A stretch of 64,000 nt of DNA from Croceicoccus hydrothermalis (GTDB lineage Bacteria; Pseudomonadota; Alphaproteobacteria; Sphingomonadales; Sphingomonadaceae): contig NZ_JAIQCI010000003.1 in NCBI RefSeq assembly GCF_022378335.1, forward strand, positions 1 through 64,000, in the 5' to 3' direction. Positions 25,847 to 35,217 of the stretch are shown here, one piece after another (within the stretch, counting starts at the first letter, position 1; the number at the start of each line of letters is the position of its first letter). A program made the translations under genes and the position numbers. Below the pieces are notes generated by a model. It was not told where the DNA came from, did not search any database, and was given only the letters and a program-made list of their open reading frames with translations.

Positions 25847-26542
25847 ATGGCCCGGCGAAAATCCCGGCGCATCTGGCGCACGGTCGTGCTTGCCGCCCTC
25901 GCGCTGGCGCTGATCGGCGGGGCGGCGGCATGGTGGCGGGCATCGCACTGGGCTCCGGACCTGTCGGAATATCCGTTGCAGGGCGTCTGGCTTGGCGAGT
26001 AGGAGCGCGACATTCGCATGGAGGCGCTCCCGACGCTGGGCGCGCGCTTCGCCTATATTACCGCGAGCATCGGCGCCGACGGTCGCAATCCCGCCGCCTC
26101 GGGCGAGATGGAGCGGGCGCTCGCCGCGGGGCTTTCGGTCGGCGCGGTGCACATCTTCGACCCCTGCCGCAGCGCCGACGCGCAATCGGCGAATTTCATG
26201 ACGCTGGTGCCGCGCGCATCGGTGCTGTTGCCTCCCGCCGTCGTGCTGCGCGGCAATGGCGAGGCGTGCACACCGCGCGTGCGCGATGCCGCGCTGGAGG
26301 CGGAACTCGTCACCTTCCTCAACCAGATCGAGATGCACGCAGGCAAGCGCGCGATCCTCGCCCCCGATGCGGCATTCGAGGCGCAATACGGCTTTGCCGC
26401 GCGGTCGCAGCGGCCGTTATGGCTGACGCGCAACTGGATGATGCCGGAATATGGCAGGCGGGCCTGGGATTACTGGACCGCGAACGATGCGCGTGAAACG
26501 GGGCCGGTGGATGTTCCGCTGCGCTGGATTGTGGCGCGATAG
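25847..26542 (+). pseudogene. GH25-like muramidase gene interrupted by an in-frame stop
   Basis: From ATG 25847 the frame encodes a basic start, a transmembrane anchor (TVVLAALALALIGGAAAWW) and the beginning of a GH25-type domain (YPLQGVWLGE), then TAG at 26000-26002 as codon 52. The same frame continues without further stops to 26542 with GH25-like sequence (ARFAYITASIGADGRNP, GAVHIFDPC, LWLTRNWMMPEY, WTAND). Where active GH25 enzymes have an Asp in the first strand (GVDVS), this protein has Trp. The gene is probably dead, unless read through or restarted at 26018. Confidence 0.8.
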
Positions 26543-26620
26543 CCAAACGGATTGCACCGCGCGCGATGATGCGGCATCGCAGGCGGTCGCGAATACGGGC
26601 AGAGGCAGGAGGGATACCGG

Positions 26621-27175
26621 ATGGCGATACAATCGGACCGCTGGATACGCGAACAGGCGCAAAGCCATGCGATGATCGAACCCTTCACCGAGGCGCAGCG
26701 CCGCGACGGGTGCATATCCTACGGCCTGTCGTCCTATGGCTATGACGCGCGGGTGGCGGATGAATTCAAGATCTTCACCAATGTCGATTCCGCCGTGGTC
26801 GACCCCAAGGATTTCGCCGCCAACAGCTTCGTCGACCGCAAGACGGACGTGTGCGTCATCCCGCCCAACAGCTTTGCCCTGGCCCGCACGGTCGAATATT
26901 TCCGCGTGCCGAAGGACGTGCTGGTCATCTGTCTCGGCAAATCGACCTATGCGCGGTGCGGAATCATCGTGAACGTGACCCCGCTCGAACCCGGCTGGGA
27001 GGGGCATGTCACGCTCGAGTTTTCGAACACCACGCCGCTTCCGGCCAAGATCTACGCGAACGAGGGCGCGTGCCAGTTCCTCTTCCTTCAGGGGAACGAG
27101 CCGTGCGAGATCAGCTATGCCGACCGCGCGGGCAAATATATGGGGCAGCGCGGGGTCACCCTGCCCCGCCTGTGA
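26621..27175 (+). CDS. dcd: dCTP deaminase
   Basis: 184 residues, exactly the usual length. Trimeric dUTPase-like fold with [50 protein letters not shown] (catalytic Glu in LEFSN) and the C-terminal [19 protein letters not shown] stands nine bases before the ATG. Converts dCTP to dUTP for dTMP synthesis. Its last codons and stop are the first unit of a 17-base tandem repeat. Confidence 0.95.
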   Translation: MAIQSDRWIREQAQSHAMIEPFTEAQRRDGCISYGLSSYGYDARVADEFKIFTNVDSAVVDPKDFAANSFVDRKTDVCVIPPNSFALARTVEYFRVPKDVLVICLGKSTYARCGIIVNVTPLEPGWEGHVTLEFSNTTPLPAKIYANEGACQFLFLQGNEPCEISYADRAGKYMGQRGVTLPRL

Positions 27176-27276
27176 CGCTTCCCCGCCTGTGACGCTTCCC
27201 CGCCTGTGACGCTTCCACGCCTGTGACGCTTCCCCGCCTGTGACGCTTCCCCGCCTGTGACGCTTCCCATGTGACG
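27164..27276 (+). repeat. 17-base minisatellite seeded at the dcd stop codon
   Basis: The unit CCCCGCCTGTGACGCTT occurs six times in a row (27164-27265; the fourth has one change), then a degenerate seventh. The first unit contains the last two codons and the TGA of dcd, so every unit restores CTG-TGA. As 17 is not a multiple of three, all frames are sampled. Copy number is likely to vary between strains. Confidence 0.95.
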
Positions 27277-27295
27277 CGGCCCCGGATCACGAGGG

Positions 27296-28621
27296 TCAGA
27301 ACGCGGTAAAGAGCGCGAGCGCCAGTATCGTGCCGAGCACCGGCACCACCACCGTGGTCGCCCCCACCGCGGTATAGGCGCTGGCATGGGTTTCGCCGCA
27401 CACCGCGCGGATCGTCGTCACGACATAGCCATTGTGTGGCAGGCTATCGAGCGCGCCCGACGCAATTGCCACGGTCCGGTGCAATTCCGCCGGGTCCGCC
27501 CCCGCATCGAGGTAATGCGGCGCGATGAGAGGCAGGGCAATCGTCTGTCCGCCGGACGCGCTCCCGGTAAGGCCGGCGATCACGGTCACCGCGACCGCCG
27601 CCCCGATGAGCGGGCTCCCCGGAATATCCTGCACCGCGGCGAGCGCATCGGCAAAGGCGGGCGACAGTTTCGCGACCGAGCCGAACCCGACAACGGCGCA
27701 AGTGTTGGTGATCGCCACGACCGCACCGGTCGCCCCGCGGGAGAATACGGCGGGAAACTGCCCCCGCTGCGCCCATCCCACCATGCAGGCGAGCGCCACC
27801 CCTGTCAAAAGCGCGGCGACCAGTGCCCATTTGCCCAAATCCTGCGTCGACAAAAACATGCCGAGCACGCCCACAAGCGGCAGCATCGCCAGCAACGGTG
27901 ACGGCAGCCGCGTATCCACGGCGAAATCCGCATCGGTCGCGCGGGCGGCGAAACGCTCGCCACCGGCGACGGCATGCCGCACCATCCGCGCGATCCACGC
28001 ATAGCCGAGTGCGGCCATGAACGCGGCGACGACAATACTGACCTGCCACCCGGCATAGGCATCGGTGCCGAGGAAGGGCATGGGGATGAGATTCTGAATC
28101 TCAGGCGATCCGGCGCTCGTCATCGTGAACGTTACCGACCCGAACGCCAGCGCGCCAGGAATAAAGCGGCGCGGCAGGTCCGCCTCCCGAAACAATTCGA
28201 CGGCAAGGCCGTAAACCGCGAAGGCGACGATGAACACGCTGACCCCGCCATAGGTCAGCACGGCGCAGGCCAGCACCGTCGCGGCCAGCGCATAACGGCT
28301 GCCGAGCCGCCGCGTGATCGCCCGCGCCACCGATGTGGCCGCCCCGGATGCGGCCATCACCTCCCCGAATATCGCGCCCAGCAGGAACATGAAGAACCAG
28401 TCGGCAAGAAAGCTCGCAAATCCGGCCATGTAGCTGCTGGCGAAATCGGGCGCTGCCCCCCCGCCTGGCAATGAACCGGCGAGCGGCGGCAGCAGCGGCA
28501 GCCCCGCCGTCACCGCCACGACAAAGGCGGCGACCGGCCCCGCGATCAGAATGTCGATACCCCGCACCGTCATCCAGATCAGCAGCGCCAGACCGCCGAT
28601 CAGCCCGATCCAGCTCAGCAT
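27296..28621 (-). CDS. GntP family permease
   Basis: 441 residues, about 12-14 hydrophobic segments. GntP-family features include the N-terminal LALLIWMTVRGIDILIAGP, TYGGVSVFIVAFAVYGLA and the C-terminal GALDSLPHNGYVVTTI. The family carries gluconate and other small organic acids with protons; the substrate here is unknown. The GST-like gene that follows reads the same way but is far off (293 bases). Confidence 0.88.
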   Translation of the reverse strand: MLSWIGLIGGLALLIWMTVRGIDILIAGPVAAFVVAVTAGLPLLPPLAGSLPGGGAAPDFASSYMAGFASFLADWFFMFLLGAIFGEVMAASGAATSVARAITRRLGSRYALAATVLACAVLTYGGVSVFIVAFAVYGLAVELFREADLPRRFIPGALAFGSVTFTMTSAGSPEIQNLIPMPFLGTDAYAGWQVSIVVAAFMAALGYAWIARMVRHAVAGGERFAARATDADFAVDTRLPSPLLAMLPLVGVLGMFLSTQDLGKWALVAALLTGVALACMVGWAQRGQFPAVFSRGATGAVVAITNTCAVVGFGSVAKLSPAFADALAAVQDIPGSPLIGAAVAVTVIAGLTGSASGGQTIALPLIAPHYLDAGADPAELHRTVAIASGALDSLPHNGYVVTTIRAVCGETHASAYTAVGATTVVVPVLGTILALALFTAF

Positions 28622-28913
28622 GTGTCGAAAGTCCCCTCGCCTCTTGTGCTTTGCAACCTTGTCGTCAATCGCACCGTTCGCGTCGAGAGGGTTTTGCGAA
28701 TGATGGGCATGTCACGCCCAATTCGCCGGCGAATGCCCGCATGGATGGCCAGCGTTACCGCACCGATTATCGCTCTCATGCGAAATGAGCGTAGAAGGGG
28801 TGGCCGGACCCGTAAGGTTCCGGTCACTCCGTCATCGTGCGGACGACGCCGTCATCATCATGGGTAGAGCGGAGCGTAGCAAAGCCATCTTGCCCGCTCA
28901 CCCATATCGACGC
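28622..28913. other. Intergenic region between GntP permease and yghU
   Basis: No gene supported. It should hold the promoter of the leftward permease gene and the end of the yghU transcript. A weak inverted repeat (CCGGACC-CGTAA-GGTTCCGG around 28804-28823) might act as a terminator, without a U-run. Confidence 0.35.
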
Positions 28914-29756
28914 CTAGGTATCGAGTGCGTCGAGATCGGCGGCATCGTGCCGTTCCGCGATGCCGCCGACGCGGTCGCTCACATCATTGACGAGCCGGCC
29001 GCGGCGCACCGCCTTGCGCTCGCCGATCATCCTGGCCCAGCGGCGCACATGCTCGTATTCCTCGACCTGAAGGAACGTGCCCGCGTCATACGCCTTCCCC
29101 ATGACCAGCGCGCCATACCACGGCCATGTCGCGATATCGGCAATCGAATAGTCGTCGCCCGCCAGATATTCGCGGGTGGCGAGATTGCGGTTCAACACGT
29201 CGAGCTGGCGCTTCGCCTCCATCGCGAAACGGTCGATGGCATATTCGATCTTTACCGGCGCATAGGCGTAGAAATGGCCGAACCCGCCGCCAAGATAAGG
29301 CGCGCTGCCCATTTGCCAGAACAGCCAGGACAATGTCTCTGCCCGCGCTTTCGTCTCGCTGGGCAGGAACATCCCGAATTTTTCGGCCAGATGCATGAGG
29401 ATCGCACCCGATTCGAAAATGCGGAACGGTTCGGCCCCGCTGCGGTCGAGAAGCGCGGGAATCTTCGAATTGGGATTGATGTCGACGAAACCGCTGGAAA
29501 ACTGGTCACCTTCCATGATGCGGATCGGCCATGCGTCATATTCGGCCTCCATCCCGGCGGCGAGCAGTTCCTCGAACATGATCGTCACCTTCTGCCCGTT
29601 GGGGGTGCCTTGGGAATAAAGCTGAAACGGGTGGTCGCCTGTCGGCAGGTCGCGTTCGGTCCGCGCGCCCGCCGTTGGGCGATTGACCGCGCCGAACGTG
29701 CCGCCGTTTTCCTTTTCCCATGTCCACACTTCGGGCGGTGTATACTGATCGGTCAT
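28914..29756 (-). CDS. yghU: YghU-type glutathione-dependent disulfide-bond oxidoreductase
   Basis: 280 residues. The long N-terminal extension (YTPPEVWTWEKENGGTFGAVNRPTAGAR) followed by HPFQLYSQGTPNGQKVTIMFEELL, NPNSKIPAL, FESGAILMHLAEK and SIADIATWPWYGAL is characteristic of YghU/Yfc-type GSTs that bind two glutathiones and reduce disulfides. Divergent from xdhC with only 23 bases between starts. Confidence 0.92.
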   Translation of the reverse strand: MTDQYTPPEVWTWEKENGGTFGAVNRPTAGARTERDLPTGDHPFQLYSQGTPNGQKVTIMFEELLAAGMEAEYDAWPIRIMEGDQFSSGFVDINPNSKIPALLDRSGAEPFRIFESGAILMHLAEKFGMFLPSETKARAETLSWLFWQMGSAPYLGGGFGHFYAYAPVKIEYAIDRFAMEAKRQLDVLNRNLATREYLAGDDYSIADIATWPWYGALVMGKAYDAGTFLQVEEYEHVRRWARMIGERKAVRRGRLVNDVSDRVGGIAERHDAADLDALDT

Positions 29757-29779
29757 GGTGTCCTTGTGCTCCTGTCGCT

Positions 29780-30715
29780 ATGCGGATCGGGAAACGATTT
29801 GTACCCGCGCCGGTTGGCCCGTCATACGCCAACCCGGCCCTGCAGCTTGAGCGAGATTGCCCCATTTCCGTTCCCGAATTTCCGCATAACGACACCGCCG
29901 CCCTGCGTGCCGCCGCCGACGGGGGCGCGCTATGCACCATTGTCGAGATCGACGGCAGCTTTTCGCGCCGCCTCGGTGCGCAGCTTTGCGTGAAGTCCGA
30001 TGGCAGCGTCGTCGGCAGCATGGCGGACGGATGCCTGGAGGCCGCGCTCGTCGATGCGGCGCGGCAGGGCGGGCCGGCGCGGGTGCTGCATTTCGGGGGG
30101 GCGGGCGATGCGATGGATCTGCGCCTGCCGTGCGGATCGCGGATCGCCATCTGCGTCGATCCCGCGCCCGACCGTGCGCTGCTGTCCCGCGCCGTCGCAC
30201 GGCTGAATGAAAGACGGACGGCACGGATCACTCTTCCCTGCGACAAGGGCGCGCGCGACTATATCCCCGAATTGCGGATCGTCGCGGTCGGCACCGGGCC
30301 GGAGCTTTCCGCGTTCGAGCGGCAGGCAGCAACCTTCGGCGCGGCCACGGTCGCACTCCGCCCGCATGGGGAGGACGGCACGGGCCTTTCGCTTGGTCAG
30401 GCGCCTCAGCTGCCGCTCGATCCGTGGACGGCGGTCGTGGTGCTGTTCCACGATCACGAATGGGAACGCGCGATCCTGCCATGGGCACTGCGCGGTCCGG
30501 CGTTCTATGTCGGGGCGCAGGGTGGGCGCGCCGCGCGGGAGGAACGCGCGCTGTTCCTTGAAAGTTGCGAACTCGAACCCGGCGCGATGGCGCGCATGCA
30601 CGGGCCGGTCGGCCTCATCGCACAGGCGCGCGACCCGGCGGTGCTCGCGCTGTCGGTGCTTGCCGAGATCGTCGCCGAATACGAACGAATCGAGAAACGC
30701 GCAGGTCCGGCGTGA
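29780..30715 (+). CDS. XdhC family Mo-enzyme maturation factor
   Basis: 311 residues from ATG 29780; the first about 35 residues are poorly conserved, so the true start may be later. XdhC/CoxI domain (CTIVEIDGSFSRRLGAQL, GSVVGSMADGCLEAALV) and a C-terminal Rossmann-like XdhC_C domain (LRIVAVGTGPEL, AFYVGAQGGRAAREER). XdhC proteins bind the Mo cofactor and insert the sulfurated form into hydroxylases. Its stop overlaps the next gene's GTG. Confidence 0.87.
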   Translation: MRIGKRFVPAPVGPSYANPALQLERDCPISVPEFPHNDTAALRAAADGGALCTIVEIDGSFSRRLGAQLCVKSDGSVVGSMADGCLEAALVDAARQGGPARVLHFGGAGDAMDLRLPCGSRIAICVDPAPDRALLSRAVARLNERRTARITLPCDKGARDYIPELRIVAVGTGPELSAFERQAATFGAATVALRPHGEDGTGLSLGQAPQLPLDPWTAVVVLFHDHEWERAILPWALRGPAFYVGAQGGRAAREERALFLESCELEPGAMARMHGPVGLIAQARDPAVLALSVLAEIVAEYERIEKRAGPA

Positions 30716-31314
30716 TTGCGCCCGAACAGGTCGTTGCCGTGACGTTGGCCGCGGGATTGTCGCGGCGCTTCGGCGGGGACAAGCTGTCGGCGCCGATCAT
30801 GGGGACGCGCGTGCTGGACGCCAGCATGGCCGCGCTCGACAGCCTTCCCTTTGCGGGGCGTGCCGTGGTGCTGAACCCCGCGCGGGCAGACAGGTGGGAC
30901 AGGGCCGATGTGGCTGTCATCCGCAACACGGCGCCGGAACGCGGGATGGGTCATTCGCTTGCCCTCGCCGCGCGATATGCCGCCGATAACGACGCGCGGT
31001 TCCTGCTCGTCACGCTGGCCGACATGCCGCGCATCTCGCACGAAACGATCGCCGCGCTGCTCCGCGCTGGGCGCGATCGCGGGGACGCGCTGGTCGCGGC
31101 GCGGCCGGACGACATGCCCCCCGGCCCGCCGGCGATTTTTGGGCGCGACTGGTTCGCGCAGCTTTCCGGGGCGGAGGGCGATACGGGCGCGCGCAACCTG
31201 CTGCGCGATCCCGCACACGCGATCGTCACCCTGCCCCTATCGGCCGCGGAGGCGCTCGATATCGACACCCCCGCGGATCTGTACGCCGCCGACCCCGAGC
31301 GGACGGAAGATTAA
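30712..31314 (+). CDS. Mo-cofactor cytidylyltransferase-like (MocA family)
   Basis: 200 residues from a GTG overlapping the xdhC stop (GTGA). NTP_transf_3 fold with VAVTLAAGLSRRFGGDKL, NTAPERGMGHSLALAARYA, LVTLADMPRI and GDTGARNLL, as in MocA, which adds CMP to molybdopterin. Beside a PaoABC-like enzyme, which uses the cytosine dinucleotide cofactor, this is the expected partner. Its stop overlaps convergently with that of the Mo subunit by four bases. Confidence 0.85.
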   Translation: MIAPEQVVAVTLAAGLSRRFGGDKLSAPIMGTRVLDASMAALDSLPFAGRAVVLNPARADRWDRADVAVIRNTAPERGMGHSLALAARYAADNDARFLLVTLADMPRISHETIAALLRAGRDRGDALVAARPDDMPPGPPAIFGRDWFAQLSGAEGDTGARNLLRDPAHAIVTLPLSAAEALDIDTPADLYAADPERTED

Positions 31315-33500
31315 GCCATTTCGGCGATGATCTTGTCTAGCGTGGCGGGATAATCGCGCACGCGCACGCCGGTTGCGTTGAAGATCGCATTGGTGATCGC
31401 CGCCGCCGCGCCGCAAATGCCAAGCTCGCCAATGCCCTTCGCCTGGATCGGGCTCGATTCGCCGTCGCGCTCGTCGATGAAGATCACGTCCTGCTGCGGC
31501 ACGTCGAGGTTCACCGGCACATGATATTCGGCCAGATCCCGATTGGTCAGATGCCCGTCGCGAAGATCGAACATCAGATCTTCGTGCAGCGCGATCCCCA
31601 AGCCCCATGTCATCCCGCCGATGCATTGCGAACGCGCGGTCTTTTCATTGAGGATGCGCCCGCAACCGAACACGCCGAGCATGCGGCGCACGCGGGTTTC
31701 GCCGGTGACCGCATTGACCGCGACCTCCGCGAAATGCGCGCCATAGGTCGCACTCTGCACCTTTTCGGCCAGCTTCCCGCTTTCGATGCGGCCCTCGACG
31801 CAGATGTCGCTGTCGAGCAGTTCGGCGAGCGGTGTCGACCGGTTGCCGCAAATCGCCTGCCCGTCCTTGAGCGTAAGCGCGTCGGGTTTGCAATCCAGCC
31901 GTTCGGCGATCCTTTCGCGGATTTCCTCGCACGCGACGAAGACGGAGGACCCGGACGATGCCGCGCCCCACGACCCGCCCGAACCGGCCGCGGGCGGAAG
32001 GTCCGTATCGCCGAGGATGGTCGTGACCCGCTCGCTCGGCAGGCCTAGCATCTCCGCCGCGATCTGCGTCAGGATGGAATAGGTGCCGGTCCCGATGTCG
32101 GTCATGTCGGTTTCGACAATCGCGGTCCCGTCGGCCTTCAACGTGACGCGCGCCTCCGATGCCTGCAACATGTTGACGCGGGCCGCGGTCGCCATGCCCA
32201 TGCCGACGAGCCACTCGCCTTCGCGCCGTGTTGCGGGTTTCTCGGGCCGCTTGTCCCATCCGAACGCGTCGGCCCCTGTACGCAGCGCCTCTTCCATCTT
32301 GCGCGAGGTATAGGGGATGTCCTTTTCCGGGTGCATGTCCGGGATGTTGCGAATGCGCAGTTCGACCGGATCGATGCCCGCCTCGTGGGCAAGCTCGTCC
32401 ATCGCGTTTTCGAGTATCTGCATGCCGATCGCCTCCCCCGGCGCGCGGACGGACCCGGCACAGATGCGATTGACGCGGTGGAGGTAGAGATCGAGCTTGC
32501 GATTGTCCCCGCCATACAGGAAATGCGTCGCCTGCAGTACCGGCTCGGCAAAGCTTTCCTCAGGCAGGTTCGACACCCATGCCTCGTGGCCGAGGCCCGA
32601 CAGCTTGCCGTCCTTGTCGGCGGCGAGACGCACGCGCTGCTTCGATTCCGAACGGCGCATGACGTTTTCGAACACCTGCTGCCGCGTCAATGCGACGCAT
32701 ACGGGGCGGTTCAGCGCCTTTGCCGCGATGGCGGCGGCGACCGCCTCCGGCGCGATGCCCAGCTTCGACCCGAAGCCGCCACCGACATAAGGCGACAGGA
32801 TGCGCACCTTGGCCGGGTCGATGCCGAGCGCGTCGGCAATCTCGTTCCGGTTATATTTCAGCATCTGGTAACTGCCGCGCAGGATCAGGTTCCCGTCCTG
32901 CCATTCCGCGACGGAGCAATGCGGCTCCATCGCCGCGCTGTTGTGGCCGGGCGTGGTATAGGTCACGTCGATGCTGTGCGCGGCCTCCGCCATCGCGGCG
33001 GAAAGATCGCCCTGATCGACCGCCTCGTCCGGTTGCGCTTCGGGCGGGGACGATGCGGGGTCGAAAACGCCGTCGTCGTCCGCGTCGAGCCGGAGCTGAA
33101 TCCGGGTCGCGCCATCGCGGGCCGCCTCGAACGTCTCTGCGACGACCAGCGCGACCGCCTGCCCGAAATAATCGATGTCGGTGCCCTGTACCGGTGCCTC
33201 GTTCGCGCCGCCCTGCGCCGGATTGCGCAGGAAACGCTCATCCGAATATACGCCCAGAATGCCGTCGATATCCGCCACCGACGTTTCGTTCACATGGGCG
33301 AGCCGGCCCGAAGACGTTGTCGCGCGCACCAGCACGCCATACGCCGTTCCGGGCAGGTTGTATTCATGGGCATAGGTCGCGGTGCCGCTGACCTTCAGCT
33401 TTCCATCGGGGCGGTCCATCGGCGTGCCGATGACGCCCTGCGCCGCCTCGTCGAGGATATTGCGGCGGTCGGGCCGGTCCATCGTTCTGGTCTCGGTCAT
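31311..33500 (-). CDS. Aldehyde/xanthine dehydrogenase Mo-binding subunit (PaoC-like)
   Basis: 729 residues. An N-terminal a/b hammerhead domain (about 20-130) is followed by the Mo-binding domains: YVGGGFGSKLG, the FGSK/molybdopterin loop, GGSWGAASSGSSVF, and the catalytic Glu in AKGIGELGICGA near the C-terminus. The length and order match PaoC/YagR rather than 900-residue CO dehydrogenase types. Four-base overlap with the FAD subunit gene. Likely oxidises aldehydes or N-heterocycles. Confidence 0.92.
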   Translation of the reverse strand: MTETRTMDRPDRRNILDEAAQGVIGTPMDRPDGKLKVSGTATYAHEYNLPGTAYGVLVRATTSSGRLAHVNETSVADIDGILGVYSDERFLRNPAQGGANEAPVQGTDIDYFGQAVALVVAETFEAARDGATRIQLRLDADDDGVFDPASSPPEAQPDEAVDQGDLSAAMAEAAHSIDVTYTTPGHNSAAMEPHCSVAEWQDGNLILRGSYQMLKYNRNEIADALGIDPAKVRILSPYVGGGFGSKLGIAPEAVAAAIAAKALNRPVCVALTRQQVFENVMRRSESKQRVRLAADKDGKLSGLGHEAWVSNLPEESFAEPVLQATHFLYGGDNRKLDLYLHRVNRICAGSVRAPGEAIGMQILENAMDELAHEAGIDPVELRIRNIPDMHPEKDIPYTSRKMEEALRTGADAFGWDKRPEKPATRREGEWLVGMGMATAARVNMLQASEARVTLKADGTAIVETDMTDIGTGTYSILTQIAAEMLGLPSERVTTILGDTDLPPAAGSGGSWGAASSGSSVFVACEEIRERIAERLDCKPDALTLKDGQAICGNRSTPLAELLDSDICVEGRIESGKLAEKVQSATYGAHFAEVAVNAVTGETRVRRMLGVFGCGRILNEKTARSQCIGGMTWGLGIALHEDLMFDLRDGHLTNRDLAEYHVPVNLDVPQQDVIFIDERDGESSPIQAKGIGELGICGAAAAITNAIFNATGVRVRDYPATLDKIIAEMA

Positions 33501-34495
33501 GCCGGTTCTCCTGCGGCGTTGAGTCCCGTCGCATCGGCGAGCGTCGCGATCAGCATGCGGCGGGCGAGCGGTATCTTGAAATCATTGCCGCCAAAGCCTT
33601 TCGCCTCGGCGAGCAGGGTGTCGGCGGCTTTTTCGAACAGCGCCTTCGACGGCGCCTCTCCGACGAGCAGCTGTTCCACCCGCGGATCGTGCCATGGCCG
33701 CGTGCCGAGCGAGCCGAACGCCAGATCAGCACGGGCGATCTTGCCGTCCGCAACCTCGATCACCGAGGCGAGCGACACCAGCGCAAAGGCGTAGGACGCC
33801 CGGTCCCGCGCCTTGCGATAACCCTGCTTTCCGCCCACCGGTTTCGGCAGGAGGACGGCGGTGATGAGCTCCCCTTCGTCGAGTTCGTTGTCGCGTTCCG
33901 GCGCGTCACCCGGCAGGCGATGAAACTGCCGCACGGGCAGGAGGCGCGTGCCCCCGTCGGCGGCCTGTATCTCCACCGTCGCGCCCAACGCATACATCGC
34001 CACCGCCATGTCGCCGGGATAGGTCGCGATGCAATGCTCGCTCGTGCCCAGAACGGCCATGTTGCGGTTCTGCCCGCCACGTGCGCCGCAACCGGTGCCC
34101 GGCTCGCGCTTGTTGCAGGGCATCGCGGTGTCGTAGAAATAGCTGCACCGCGTGCGCTGACACAGGTTGCCGCCGGTGGTCGCGCGGTTGCGCAACTGGC
34201 CGCTGGCCCCTGCAAGGATCGCACGGGCCAGCACGGGATAATCGCGCAGGATGCGGGCATCCGCGGCGCAGTCGGAATTGCGGACCAGCGCGCCGATGCG
34301 CAGACCGCCCTCGTCCGTCTCGTCAATCGTGTCGAGCCCGATGCGGTTGATGTCGGCGAGATCGTCCGGCGTCTCGATCTGCAGCTTCATGAGGTCGAGC
34401 AGATTGGTGCCCCCCGCGATGAAGCGCGACCCATCGGCACCCGCCTGCCGCGCATCGGTGACGGTGTCGCAGCGTTGGAATTCGAACGGCCTCAT
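33497..34495 (-). CDS. FAD-binding subunit of the Mo hydroxylase (PaoB-like)
   Basis: 332 residues from the ATG at 34495, which overlaps the Fe-S subunit stop (ATGA). FAD-binding motif FIAGGTNLLDLMK and LRNRATTGGNLCQRTRCSYFYD, including the Cys-rich insertion (RTRCSYFYDTAMPCNKREPG) that in E. coli PaoB holds a [4Fe-4S] cluster. C-terminal CO_deh_flav_C domain. Electrons pass from Mo through Fe-S to FAD. Confidence 0.92.
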   Translation of the reverse strand: MRPFEFQRCDTVTDARQAGADGSRFIAGGTNLLDLMKLQIETPDDLADINRIGLDTIDETDEGGLRIGALVRNSDCAADARILRDYPVLARAILAGASGQLRNRATTGGNLCQRTRCSYFYDTAMPCNKREPGTGCGARGGQNRNMAVLGTSEHCIATYPGDMAVAMYALGATVEIQAADGGTRLLPVRQFHRLPGDAPERDNELDEGELITAVLLPKPVGGKQGYRKARDRASYAFALVSLASVIEVADGKIARADLAFGSLGTRPWHDPRVEQLLVGEAPSKALFEKAADTLLAEAKGFGGNDFKIPLARRMLIATLADATGLNAAGEPA

Positions 34496-35019
34496 GCCGA
34501 TGCTCCCTGCTTTTCGTGCGCGATTTCGCGAATGGCATCGACGATGTTGGAATAGGCGGAGCAGCGGCAGATATTGCCGCTCATCCGTTCCGAAATTTCC
34601 TCGTCCGACAATTGGGATAGGTCGATGGCGCCATCCATCTCCTCGCTGACGAAGCTGGGCCAGCCGGCCTCCGCCTCGTCCAGCATGGCGCGTGCGGAGC
34701 AGATCTGCCCCGGCGTGCAATAGCCGCATTGATAGCCGTCGTGCCGCACGAACGCCTGTTGCAGCGGATCGAGATCGTCGGCCATGCCGATCCCCTCGAT
34801 CGTGGTGACGGCATCGCCGTCGTGCATGCACGCCAGCGTCAGGCAGCTGTTCACCCGCCGGCCGTTCACGATCACGGTGCATGCCCCGCACTGCCCATGG
34901 TCGCACCCTTTCTTCGCGCCGGGAAGCCCGAGATGATTGCGCAGCGCGTCGAGCAGGGTGACACGCGGATCGGCGTCGAGGTCGCGATCCTGTCCGTTGA
35001 TGATAAGCTTGGTCTTCAC
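34492..35019 (-). CDS. [2Fe-2S] subunit of the Mo hydroxylase (PaoA-like)
   Basis: 175 residues from a GTG at 35019, chosen because GGGAG lies nine bases upstream and the family start (KLIINGQDRDLDADPRVTLL) follows at once. First cluster ligands in GCDHGQCGACTV and NSCL; second in CGYCTPGQIC and CRCSAY. E. coli PaoA begins with a Tat signal; none is visible here, even from the ATG at 35055, so this enzyme may stay in the cytoplasm. Confidence 0.9.
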   Translation of the reverse strand: MKTKLIINGQDRDLDADPRVTLLDALRNHLGLPGAKKGCDHGQCGACTVIVNGRRVNSCLTLACMHDGDAVTTIEGIGMADDLDPLQQAFVRHDGYQCGYCTPGQICSARAMLDEAEAGWPSFVSEEMDGAIDLSQLSDEEISERMSGNICRCSAYSNIVDAIREIAHEKQGASA

Positions 35020-35217
35020 GTTAGATGGCTCCCGCTTCTTGCCCGCTAAGCGCATGAGAGAGCATCGGGTTCCAAATTCGTTCATCCGATCACCGCCCCC
35101 GATGGCGCGCCCGGCCATGATCGGCGGAACCTGTCCACCGGAGGCAGTCGCGGGGTGTCTTGGCGCTGTCATCGAGAGCGGCTAAGGCGGGCGCGGAAAA
35201 TGGTTTCAAGGGTTATC

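Noticed and set aside
28804..28823. Terminator between yghU and the GntP permease
   Set aside because: The stem is imperfect and lacks a U-run; mentioned only in the intergenic entry.
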